Source of the DNA: Pollenia angustigena
Taxonomy: Eukaryota > Arthropoda > Insecta > Diptera > Polleniidae
NCBI GenBank assembly: GCA_930367215.1
Contig: OV884057.1
Span: 247,902,830-247,966,829, forward strand
DNA: 64,000 nt
Reading direction: 5' to 3'
A model generated the notes under the pieces. That model did not search any database. It was not told where the DNA came from and saw only the letters and a program-made list of their open reading frames with translations. The translations under genes and the position numbers were made by a program. This document shows positions 23,001 through 35,000 of the stretch, in pieces (positions within the stretch are counted from its first letter, which is position 1; each line of letters opens with the position of its first letter).

Positions 23001-26000
23001 AAATGAATTGTAAAATTCCTTTTGGGCGTTGACTTTGTGTTAAATTGAGTTTGTAAATGGAATTGGTAGAGGGTTAAACAAAAAAAAGAAAAAATATTGG
23101 TTAGCAGAACAAATTGGCTTAAAAGATTACACAAGATTTGTATAAATTCTCTGACATTAAATTGAGATATTTATCAAATGTTCTAAGAAATAAATGAAAA
23201 ATGATAGAGAAGAATTGATAAAGTCAAAATTTCTGAAACACTAGTTTTACTTAAAAAAAAAAAATGCTTTAATGAATACCTGTAACGAAAAGATTAGAAA
23301 AAGAAAAATTAATCAAGATTATTTGCTTAAAATAGGAAAAAAAAACTAAAAATTTTATGTAAATAATAAAAATTAAAACGAAAAAATGTTTAAATAAATG
23401 CTTTAAGCTTTGCTTACAATGGAAACAACATTTTCCCCTTAAGTGTCGACTATAAAGCAACAATTTTTTTTTCGCAAACACACATATTTTTCAATTAAGA
23501 AAACTTTTGCAAATTTTCCCCAGAACAATGTAACGTATTTATTATTACCCAGCAAAAACTTAACTTACCTGGTAAGTTAGCAAATAATGTTGGAGAAAAA
23601 TAAACACTACTTATTTTTCAGCTGAAACACACTTACTAGAAGTCAAAAAATACCCAGCAAAACCTTACATTGCAAAGTAATGAGTTAAAAAGCTAATATA
23701 ACGACTCTTCACTACTTATACATTGGCATTTTAACTCATTATTTTAACACGGTGATGTCATTGGAGGCAAGTACTTACCACCCTCGCTTACAAATAGGGA
23801 GTTAAATAAGTCATTACCACATTCGCTTACAAATAGGGACTTAAATAAGTTATTACTCCGATGTCACCAAAATTACAACTAACATGTCATGACTTTAAAA
23901 AAATTTTTTTTTATTATTTTTTTTTCTATTTTTTCTTATTTTATTTTACTTTATGTTTTTTTTTCCATTTTTTCTTATTTTATTTTACTTTGTTTTATTT
24001 TTTATTTTTTTTTCTGTCTCTGGCGGGATTCGATCGCGCAACCTCGGTGCTGATAGACTAGCTCACTACCAGCTAGTCTACCGGGGCAGTGTAGTTTTTG
24101 TATAAAAAAACGATGTTTTTTACTCAATTAAGAGCTTAAATATGAGATTAAATTATTGGAGGCAACTACTTACCACCCTCGCTTACAAATAGGGAGTTAA
24201 ATAAGTCATTACCACATTCGCTTACAAATAGGGAGTTAAATAAGTCATTATCACATTCGCTTACAAAAAGGGACTTAAATAACTTATTACTCCGATGTCA
24301 CTAAAATTACAACTAACATGTCATGACTATAAAATTTCAGTACAGCATAATTTTTCATATTCAAATTTATTACAAATTGTTTTTTATTTATAATAAAAAA
24401 AAAAAAAACAAATTGTAAGAACAAATATTTTAAATCAGTTTGTATTAGATTTTAAAAAACTTCAACCGTAGATGCATTTTATTACGAAGGAATTATAAAT
24501 TTCGTTAATCAACTCATACACAAGTACTTAGGTATCAGATTATATGTCAGCCATTACCAAACTACTTCTATGTAATGCAGATGGTATGAAGTAGTCATTG
24601 AAAAGTAAGTTGTTCAGTAATGGCAAGTCATTACCAAGTTTTTGCTGGGTATCTAGTTATTATTTAGCTACGAGTAAGTTGAATTGTAAGTACTATTGTA
24701 AGCCATAAAATCACTAGTTAATACCCCTAATAAGTAGTTATTAAGTACGTTACCAGAAAGTAAATATTCAGTACTGAAAACAACACAACTAATAAGTTAT
24801 TGAGCTGATTATTAGCAATTGCTCAGTAATGAAAATAATAGAAGTTATAAGTAGTTGCTGAGTTCATTACTAGTAAGTATTTATTGAAGAAAAATGACAA
24901 TTGTAATGACAACTACTTACCAGGTAACGTATGAAATAACTACCACCTATTACTAAAAATCAAAAAGTTTTTCCTGGGTATTTTCTAAAACTTTTGGTAA
25001 AAGTTTTCATTCAAGACTTAATAAAATTATTACAAACGTCATTTACAATTTCATACAAATTGTTGCTGAAGTAGAAGTGGACTAAATTTGGGAAGAAATC
25101 AGAGAAAATACAACATTTTTGCTAACATTGTGGACAAAGCTTTAGGCTTCAATTTACCAAAGATTTTTTAATCAAATAAAAGCTTTAATGGAATAAATTT
25201 CATAGCTTTTTGTTGTTCCATTTTCTTTTTATTTAATATTTAAATGAATTATTTGATCACAACTCAATTCAGTTAAATCTATTAAAAACAAAACAAAAGC
25301 TTTTTATCGAAATATTTAAAAAAAAATATATAAAACAAGGCCTATGTTTAATAAAAACTATTAAAAAAAACCGAAAGCTTTTTGTACAGCTTTAAAAAAA
25401 AATTGCTTTAAAATTAAAACCTTAAGCTTAGGTAAAATCGAGGCGAATTCATACAGATAACCGCATCAGAGAGAGATAGAGGAAGTTAAGCTGAAGGTCC
25501 ACACCACGCGTTTTCGCCTCTACGCATTGTATGATTTGTATACCTTCTATGCGTTCTATGTTTTAAGTTACATGCAAAGCTTTTTATGCGGCATCACCAC
25601 AAGTAAAAATTATATTTTAGTTGTTAAAACCAGCTGATTTGTTCGAACGCTGCTTGTGACGCTTACAAAAGTAGAAAGTTAACCTACTTTACACATTCAA
25701 CTCCTCAATGCATCCTACGCTTTTGTGCATGTACATTGTTACATATATGTAACTACACAGATTCTACTTTTTGACAGCTGCGTAGACAGCGAAAATGCGT
25801 GTAACGCGTGGTGTGGACCTCCAGCTTTACGCTCAATGTCCCTTTTTGAATTTAAAATGTGAAAGTTTATAAAAAAAATAAAGTTTAAGCCAGCATAGCT
25901 TTCTTTGATGCAATCGCCTGTATAAATTCGGCTTGGTAAAAACTTTAAGAATCTACAGGTTTTTAATTCTTAATTAATTGAAACATTTTATCATTAAGTA

Positions 26001-29000
26001 AAAGCTTTCTGCATTTGCTACAGCTTTAATGTGTTTTATAGAACTTCAAAAGATTTTTTCTTTACTTTGAAGTCCTTTTGAAAGCTTTAAGGCATTAAAG
26101 CTTTAAGCTCTCTGGTAATTTTTCAAAAGCATTTAAATGCTTTAATGTCAAATAAATAGTAAAGACCGAACTATAATGTTAATAATATATGCATAAGTTT
26201 ACTAAACCTTCTTCTAAAAATTAACAAAAATCCTCTTTAATGCATTTAAAAAAAAAACTAAATCAAAAACACATGGTTCATCAAATTAGACGTGACATAA
26301 CCATAATGCCACAGCCGTAACGGCGAATTTAGAAACCAAAATTGAATTGGTTTGTCGCTTTGGTAATACAAAGGTGATGGTTATACAGTTTTGTTATGGT
26401 TATGTCACGTCTAATTGGACCTTAAGTTCAATATGGCTTAACACATATGATTTAATTAAGCATATTACAGTTAGACCTTAAGGAACAAGTAAGAAAGTAT
26501 ATTCGGTCAAGCTCAACTATTTGATAACCTACACCACAGAAGTTTATTTTCAAGAATATACCCTCTTTGAGATTCATGGGCAAAAATGAATCAACCAGAA
26601 CAAAATTATGTATGTGCCGAATTAATTAGGAAAACCTGTGCAGTATTTAAAACTTTTTTTTTTTTTTTTTTTGTTCTTAAACTTATGAAAACTTGAAGGA
26701 AATTCGACTAAATAAAAATGGCTAATGGCTTAATTGATTTTTTAATGGCTAAATGAGATGAAAACTAGGATCGTTAGATCGGCTTAAAAATTGAATCTGA
26801 GTCGATCGGTATATTAAAATACATATTTTTTAAGTTTTAAAAGTTAAATACATTGATCAAATTTCTCATCAAGCGCGATGGTATTAATAGTGAAAAAGTG
26901 TTTGTATGTGTGACACCGACTAAACGGGATAGAAAATCAAAGAAATATCTTAACTATTACGGCGAATTCACGTCAGCATTGGATTCGCCTGCACGTCAAG
27001 CATTTGAGCAATGTATGCGGCCTTTACAAACATCAGCACAAACACAAAATGTCCCCTCCAATATTGTGCTGGGTATATCATACGTAAAGCTTTAAGTTTA
27101 ATTACTCATTAAAGCTTTAACAAATTAAAGCTATTTAACACCTGCTGCATTTTTACTTTTATATCCAGCAAAGAAAATCAGCCGTTAATCATTTTCTTCG
27201 TTCTTTGATGACAGATGAAATGTCATATTGGGTTTGTTTTGATGGGGGTTTTATGTCAATTAACACCCACAAAACACAGGAAATTTAAACAATTTTGGTT
27301 TTATTGTTCAAGCAGTTCAATCAATTCCGAGAATTTTCCGTGCTGTTTTTTAAGGTTGTAATGAGAAATTGTAACAAATTCCAGTTAATTGTTTACCAAT
27401 GGAAAAAGAGAAAGAAAACATTTCACAAACAAATATAACACAATTACAAACAACTTTATTTTATTAGAGCACAGAGGAATATTTCCGAAGAAATCAAACC
27501 CAAATAAATATTTAGTTTAAAAAACTAAAAACCACAAAAAAGATGGGCAAAAAAAACGAAATTTATCAGTTTAATGTCAGATATTTGTTTTTTAAGTAAA
27601 TGTAAAATTTATTTAGAACAACAACGAACACCCAAGAAATATTATGTTAAGATATAATTTTTGTCAACAGGTACAACAAACCCAATAAAATACCTGCACG
27701 TTAAACATTCAAACAAATTTACCAGAAACCCAGAAAAAAGTAAAATTTCAAAAAAATGCTTTAAAAACGAAATGTATGAAAATATATTTAATGAATGACA
27801 TAAAACTTATAACTTGTTGTTTAACAGTTTGTGAGTCATGTTATCTTTTATTTTTTTTTTTTTTTAATGAAATTATTGTTGTACAATATTTTTTTTTGGT
27901 TTTTTTTTTTAATAAAAAAGGCGTTATATTGCTAAAAACACAAGAAACTCTTGTTCACTCGAAAATATTTAGTGAAAAAGGGCGCGGTTGTTGTTAAATA
28001 AATAAAAATATTACACAAAATAACTAATTTAAACAAGATCATGGGCTGATAACAGCCCAAAAGACACGAAAACGTTTAAAACAATTTAAAAAAGAAGAAC
28101 AAATATTTTAAACCAACAAAAATTCGTCTAAAAACCTTTCAAATTTAAACGCCTCTTCCTTGATTTGGCAAGTCGTATTTTAATTCAAATTTCTGGTAAT
28201 TTGATATCTCTGATTAAATTAGTTCCCAAAATAAAATCTGTTTGATTTGTTGTAAAAATTGCGGATTTCCGTTCTACACAAACATTTTTAAAAAGAGATA
28301 TTTCGTTTTAAATTAAATTCTTTTTTTGTCGAAATTTCTAGAGGCGTGGTCAGTTTTATTGAAATCTCCTTTTTAATACTCGAGTATTGTGCAATTGTAA
28401 TTGATCTTTTTCCAAAATCTTTTTTCTTTTTATGAACAGTAGTAGTAGTAGTTGTTGTTGTTTTAAGTATTTAAAGTGATCCTTTTGTTTCATTTAAATC
28501 TTAAAACGGAGCAGAGCACCCTTGAGTTAAGGATGTTTTTTGTGTTTTTAAACACCAGTCAGTCTTCTGTGTATTATAAGCAACAATTGTTTTGTGATTT
28601 TACAAATAGTGACCCCTTTTTTGTGTACTTTTTGAGGTCTTAAGTAGAGAAGGGCAAAAAAGAAAAGATTTCAAATTATTGGTGATTTAGTTCTCAGGGA
28701 TTTAAATTTAAATCCAAACGTATGCAGATGATTTTTGAAAAGGAAAAAAGAGTCCCTTTCAAACACAGCTAAATACAAACAAAAAAAATTATAGAATTTT
28801 TGGCAAAGATTAAAGAAATAATATTTTGCAATATAATAAAAACAATTTAAAGCTTCTAACCACAAAAATTAATTTTATGCGTCGATAACGGAAGGCAACT
28901 GAACTGAAGTTGAGTTGCCAACAGCGAAATCAGCAAATTTAAATATTTAAATATTCATTTAATTTAACTAAACAACATGTTTTTAATTTTGTAATGAATT

Positions 29001-32000
29001 TAGTAACAAAACACAATAAAAACGTCAAAACGACAAGGCGACTTAAGCGTAAATTTTCCATAAAATAAATGATTTGGTTACAAAAAAAGAATGAAAACAC
29101 CTGCAAAAAGCTTCCACAACTTTAAAAATATAGTTTTAAAAAGTCCCATAAAAATCAGGATAAAAGCGTCAAAGCGACAAAATAAAAAAAATAAATAAAT
29201 AAATTTAACAAAAAACAAATCATTTTATAACTGTTTTTGGTTAATTTTATTAAATAATTAATTTAATAAAAATAACTTGATGTTTTTTTAACTTAAATAA
29301 GCAAGTTTCCAACCGTTTCACACAAAACACATTAAAAGCGTCAAAGCGACAAACCTATTATTAGTATTTTTTTTTAACTTTTGAATTTTTTAAGAATTTT
29401 TTATTAAACTTTACGACTAACAATATTTCAAAAATTTTCTTTATATTATTTTCCGCCGTACTTAAACAAAAGCGTCAAAGCGACAAGCGACAGACAATTG
29501 ATGTTATCGTTTAATTTTATTAAACTGGACCAGCTACAAATTGCAAATATAAAACCTTAAACATAATAAAAACGTCAAAGCGTTAAGCTACAAAAGGTTT
29601 GTAGTTTTGTTATTTTTTCTAAAAATTTTCTAGAAATTTTTATTTTAACTAATCAATGACCAAATTTTATATAAAGGAAGCTTTAAATTTGCAAGTTGAC
29701 GACAGGCGACATTTAACGAAATTTCGGCATTAAACAACAAGTGTTTGTTATTAAAATAAAATAATAAAATTTGTGACAAATACTTTTCTAAGCTTATATT
29801 TTCTTGTTATCGCCTACTTTTTCTTTTTTAATAAAACTTTATAAATCGTTGAGCGACAATACAAAAATTTCATGTTTTAAATTTCAAATTAAAAACATTA
29901 AAGCTAAAACTTATTTTAATCTTAAATCCTTCTGAAAAATAAAAATAAGCATGCTTATTTTTTTAACTAAACGTTGTTAAGAGTTAAGCGACAAAGCGTA
30001 CAGTAGCCATTTATTAGATTATGACAAACATTTTACGTTTTTCTAACGTTGCTTTTCTTAATTTGTGTTTTGTCGCTTTTAATATATTCCTGAATTTAGA
30101 TAAATCATTTTCGAGAAAGCCCTGGCGCATAATTCATATTACAGAATAATTTTTTTTTTTCCAAATTTATCATTTATTTTTTTAATTTTTTTATTTTTGT
30201 GAACATTTGTCATAAATGTCTAGTGTCTCTCCTGGCAGATATTTTTGTTTACCACATCTGATAAACATTAACAAAATAAAAAATAGTAGCAGTAGTAGCT
30301 GTGTTTAAATTCCAACCAAAAATAAAACCACTTGAGCTGAGAGAAGAACATAAAAATCCAATTTCCATTGTTTAATCCTTTTCCATGTCTTTTCAATACT
30401 TAAACATTTCAAAGCAAGTAAAAAGCAACTATGAGCAGAAAGACTGACAAACAGACAGAAAAAAAATCTACTATAAACAACTACTACAACTTTGCCACTT
30501 GATGATCAAGATCATCTCCTCCGATCTTCTCATTGTCATAAAATATGAATAAACAACATTTGGTGGCAGTGATTACTTGAAGTGTCATAATTGACCAACA
30601 GTGTAAAACATGAACAGAAACAACGAATGATTTTTTAAAGACAAGTGCTATTATTCATAAACATGATAAAGATTATTTTTTTTTTAAGAAATAATACTCA
30701 TAAATTAAAAAATTATAGTTTTTTATATTTTTTAATAAAAAAAAAAAAAAAACCTGGTACAAGCTGGGTGGCGAGAGTAGTTATCTTGTCAAAAAACTGA
30801 ATACAATAAAGTACTTTTTTTTAAATTAAAAAAAAAATAATTTTTTACATAATTTTTGTTTAAATTAAGATTGAACGATTGGCCGGCCACCTTAAAGTTT
30901 TATTTCCTAAAATGTGTTTTCTGCTCTTTTCAGGGTGCCGTGAAACTGGTTTCATTTATGCCATTACCAGTGCTGCGGTTACTCACTCCATTGCCAGAGC
31001 CTGCAGTGAAGGCTCTATTGAATCCTGCACTTGCGACTACAGCCATCAATCGAGATCTCCCCAAGCTAATGCCCAGGCTGGCAGTGTGGCGGGCGTTAGA
31101 GATTGGGAATGGGGTGGCTGTTCAGATAATATTGGCTTCGGTTTTAAATTCTCCCGCGAATTCGTCGATACTGGTGAACGTGGCCGCAATTTAAGAGAAA
31201 AAATGAATTTGCACAACAACGAAGCAGGCAGAGCGGTAAGTTTTAAAAATTTTCTTTTTATTCTTAATTATTGAGAGGCCTTTCAATATCTTCATAGTAG
31301 TTATCTTTGCTTATTTAATGATCTAATAACAAACGTTAAAACAAGCAAATGTTTAGAACAACCAACATATTGGCAATTTGTGTTGTTGATCGTCGTGGTG
31401 TGTGATCCTCATTAATTGTGCCAACAATATCAGCTATAAACTAAAATAAAAAGCTTCCTTAGTGGCTTCAAACATTATTTGAGTTTTCTTTTTTCCATCT
31501 GGCTTGTTTGAAAGAAAAGAAAAAAAAAATTATTATAAAAATAGTTACATTGCATGGACCACATGCTGTGTGGAAGAGGTCTATTACTAAAGTTTTTTAG
31601 TACATAATTTTACGTTTTTTTTTATATGTTTCTAATCATTAAACACAAACTACTTGACGATATATTACCAACGCCCCATTAAAGTGGGGAGGGAGAGAGG
31701 TTTGCCAGCATTTTCCTCTGTTTTTTAGGAATTACTTTTCGTTTAATTTCATTTTTATGTGTATTGAGTGTAACAAGATGCTCATATATTAAAAATGTTG
31801 ACAGCTTTTTATAAAACTGTTGATATAACATTTCAACAGTTTAAAACCTTTTTGATTTTGCATTTAAAACGTTCCCATCATGACCAGCTATACACACTAA
31901 AACGCTATGAAAATCCTGCAGTTTTCAAAAAGTAAAAACTATAAATTTTGCTACTAATCCTCTGTGTGCTCTAAAAACACAAATTTCAATTTTTATTATA

Positions 32001-35000
32001 CATACAAGCATGCAACATACTCATAAGAAGCAAAAGAAAACAATGCAAGGCTGTTTTAAACACCAGAGGCCGAAGATGCTCAAAACAAGAGTAGTTGAAA
32101 AACGAAGCAGAACAACTTTCGGCATAATTTTTGTATGTGCGTCTCCTTCTGTATTGATTTTAAGTAGCAAAACATCTTTAAAATTGACATCAGACACTCA
32201 TTGTGCCGTTTACTGTTCTAAAGCTCGTCAAAGCTCAGGGTGAGATCAGGCATATATTTCAAATAACATCTTGCGGTTTTACAGCGTTTTTCCACTAATT
32301 TCAATTATTTTGAAAAAAACCACAGCAGCCAGGGCTGATAGATAAATTTTTGAGTAAATCGTCAATTTCCTGAGAAAAAATAAAAAAATCTTCTTTCACG
32401 TTTAGAAAAATCGTAAAAAAAATCGGAAAACTTAAAATTAAGTGTTTTTAACAATGTTTTGTAGCACGACTGAGATTCTTCCAAAGCACAGCGAAAGACG
32501 CTACTTCAATCGTTGTGGGAATCGTTTAAATGCCCAACCATAATGTGCTTATGTTGGATTAAGCAAATGTGCGAAAACATGTAAATCAAGCAAACCATAT
32601 TGAACTTACGGAAACTTTTTGTTAAGTTTTATGAAACTGTCATTTGCTTAAGCTAATCGTACATTCCGTACGGAATCAAATGTTTTTTGATTTCGTTATT
32701 GTTTTTATACCCTCCACCACAATTAGTTGTGAAGAGGGTATATTAAGTTTGTCATTTCGTGTGACACTTTTTTATTATTCATCTCAGATCCCATAAAGTA
32801 TATATATATTCTGGGTCCTAGAGTAATTCTAAGTCGATTTAGCCATGTCCGTCTGTCTGTCCGTCTGTCCGTCTGTTGAAAACACGCTCACTTTCGAACA
32901 ACTCAAAAGAAATGAACAAACTTGGTGCCAAATTGCTTGTAGTTATCCTAAGCAGTTTGGGATTGAAATCCAGCAAAAACGGTTCAGTAGGACCAGAGCT
33001 ATGAATCAAAATATGGAACCACCACCTAAAAAAATTGATTATTTTGTTACAAAAAATAACATAAATGGTGGAACAAGGCACGGAATGAGATAAGATTTCG
33101 CAAAAATTTGTTTTATTTGACTGGAAATCACGCTGTTAAATTTCGTGAAGATCCGTCTATAATTTACCCTAAGCCCCATATAAACACTACTCCCGGAAAA
33201 CAGTTTAGTACGCCTAAAACCGTAAAAAATAACGCTATTGTAACAAAATTTGGTACGTCAGAGTTTTTTAGGACTAGAAAGAACACTTTGAAATTTCGTG
33301 AAGATCGGTGCATAATTTACCCTAGGGCCCATATAAACCCTACTTTCGAAAAACAGTTTAGTACACCTAAAACCATAATTAATAACAAATCGTCACAGTT
33401 TAAGATAATAATAATAAATAGACATCATACAGATATTACTCCTTAAACATTCAAACTGTCGGTGGAGGGTATCAAAGATTCGGCACAGCCGAATATAGCA
33501 CTCTAACTTGTTTTAAATACATTTGAGAGAGTAGGTTAAGCACGGCTATGCATATTATGGTTGCGCCTTTAGACGTGGGTGAAGATTATCTATCAAGTCT
33601 TTCATGTCAAGAATCGTATGAGACTCATGTAGCTACAACTCGTGAATGTTCGCCGTATAATTGTTGAAAAATGATTTATACAGAGAGTCGTAAAAGATTC
33701 ATTCGATGATGGTTTGACGAAAGATAAAAAAAGTGTTACATTGTTGTTTTTGTACTCTGAAAATAATCATTTCAAGATTTTCTTAAAACTTGCATATTAC
33801 AGCCGTACCTAAACAAAAGCAGCACGCGTTTTCTAGTTTTTGAATAGAGCGGCCTCAACGATTTGCAATTGGTTTAATAGTGAAGTTTGCCGGGCTATTG
33901 TTAATTAATTTGGTCAATCTAGCGTTTTAATCTCTATTTTTATTTACAAATTGTTGGTTTTATTAAACAAGAAAGCTATCACTTGTGTTGTGACACGTTG
34001 ACAACGTTGACGCTCTTGCTTACCCTGCCTTTACACATGCAAGTAATTACTTGCAAGTAGTATATACGCATTATCAACGAAAAAGTCGAAGAAAAAGCCG
34101 AAAGTCTTGCAAGTAGCTTGAGTGTTTACACAGTCAGTTGTAAGTTCATTTTTCAAATGTTCTCGAAGCGAAAACATCCTATAAAAAAACTTTGTTTTTC
34201 GGTTTAACAGCATTACCATGTTAAAAATATTAACAAGTTCTTACAAAATAAATTTAATAATTCCTTCTTTATTTAATTTTTGGTCGATCTTGATGAAAAA
34301 ATTATGTTTATTTTATAAAATATCTGACTCCAGTATTGCCGTAGTGCCGATTTCATTTATTACTATTATCACATATTACTGAGAAAATATTTTGATTAAC
34401 AATTTTTTTTTTCAAAATGCTTGAAATTTATGATAAAATTACCATTGAGATGGGTTGCTGTATAGTTGTTCTCTTTTTTATGTGTTATTTTTTATAAATA
34501 CACAGAAAATCCCCTATAAACATAACTTTTATATTACTAAGTAGTAGAAAATTTATACAAAAGTCATCCATGGTAACACTGTTTCTTCATTTGTCATTTT
34601 ACTTGCTGCAAGTGTCAAAAATTTATTTACAAGCAAATTCTCTTGCAAGTTCGAAAAATGCGATGGTGTTAGTAAAAATGTGTGAGTGTATTGAGTTTTT
34701 CGCACTTGCACTTGCAAGTGTAAACCCTAGGTTAGGTATGGCTTATCAGCGTAAAAGCTAAGCGAAAGAAAACGTTCCGCCTTTCGCTATTGTTAAGGTA
34801 CGGCTGTTAAACATTCCAATATTAAAAAACGAACATGTCAGAAAATTTAATGCTTTATTCAGACTTTGGAGACTAATAAAAATCGTCACTTTTTAGAAAA
34901 AAATCAGCAAATCGTCACTTTGCGAATTTCGGAACAAAAAATCGTCAAAATGACGGTAAAATCGTCAAATCTGGAAGCCCTGACAGCAGCTAAAAACGTA

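Larger units (their letters stand above)
23548..24978. mobile_element. Outer CCCAGCAAAAACTT element, TA duplication
   Basis: Ends CCCAGCAAAAACTTAACTTACC and CCCAGGAAAAACTTTTTG are inverted and flanked by TA at 23546-23547 and 24979-24980. It contains a second element with the same ends (23653-24649). TAAGTAGTTATTACT-like phrases fill the right arm. The TA duplication suggests the Tc1/mariner superfamily, but no transposase is present. Confidence 0.7.
17148..30933 (+). other. wg: wg intron 2
   Basis: 13.8 kb. It holds a (GA)n tract, a decayed TATACCC repeat, a satellite-like array, nested elements at 23.5-25.0 kb, three smaller elements and the motif array at 29.0-30.1 kb. 18620-19470, 21540-23540, 26980-28870 and 30090-30930 have nothing recognisable apart from homopolymer and short repeats. 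These gaps are where intronic control elements could lie. Confidence 0.75.
32330..34982. mobile_element. hAT-like element carrying nested insertions
   Basis: Ends CAGGGCTGATAGATAAATTT and the complement of AAATCTGGAAGCCCTG, flanked by an exact 8-bp duplication ACAGCAGC (32322-32329 and 34983-34990). CAGGGC termini with 8-bp duplications define hAT elements. AAATCGTCA motifs recur at both ends. No transposase is visible. Most of its 2.65 kb is later insertions (32529-33569 and 33800-34806). Confidence 0.85.

Noticed and set aside
23861..24061. Phe/Tyr-rich + strand frame that looks like a membrane protein
   Set aside because: It translates the T-rich tail of the SINE.
24020..24091. Intact tRNA gene
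   Set aside because: Promoter-like boxes are present but stems do not pair as in a tRNA and an A-rich tail follows; a SINE explains it better.
30856..31194. 112-codon + strand frame over wg exon 3
   Set aside because: It is a shadow of the Wnt frame in another phase and runs across the splice acceptor.
32845..33093. 82-codon frame starting [11 protein letters not shown]
   Set aside because: It is the (TCCGTCTG)n tract of the TATACCC repeat, not a signal peptide.
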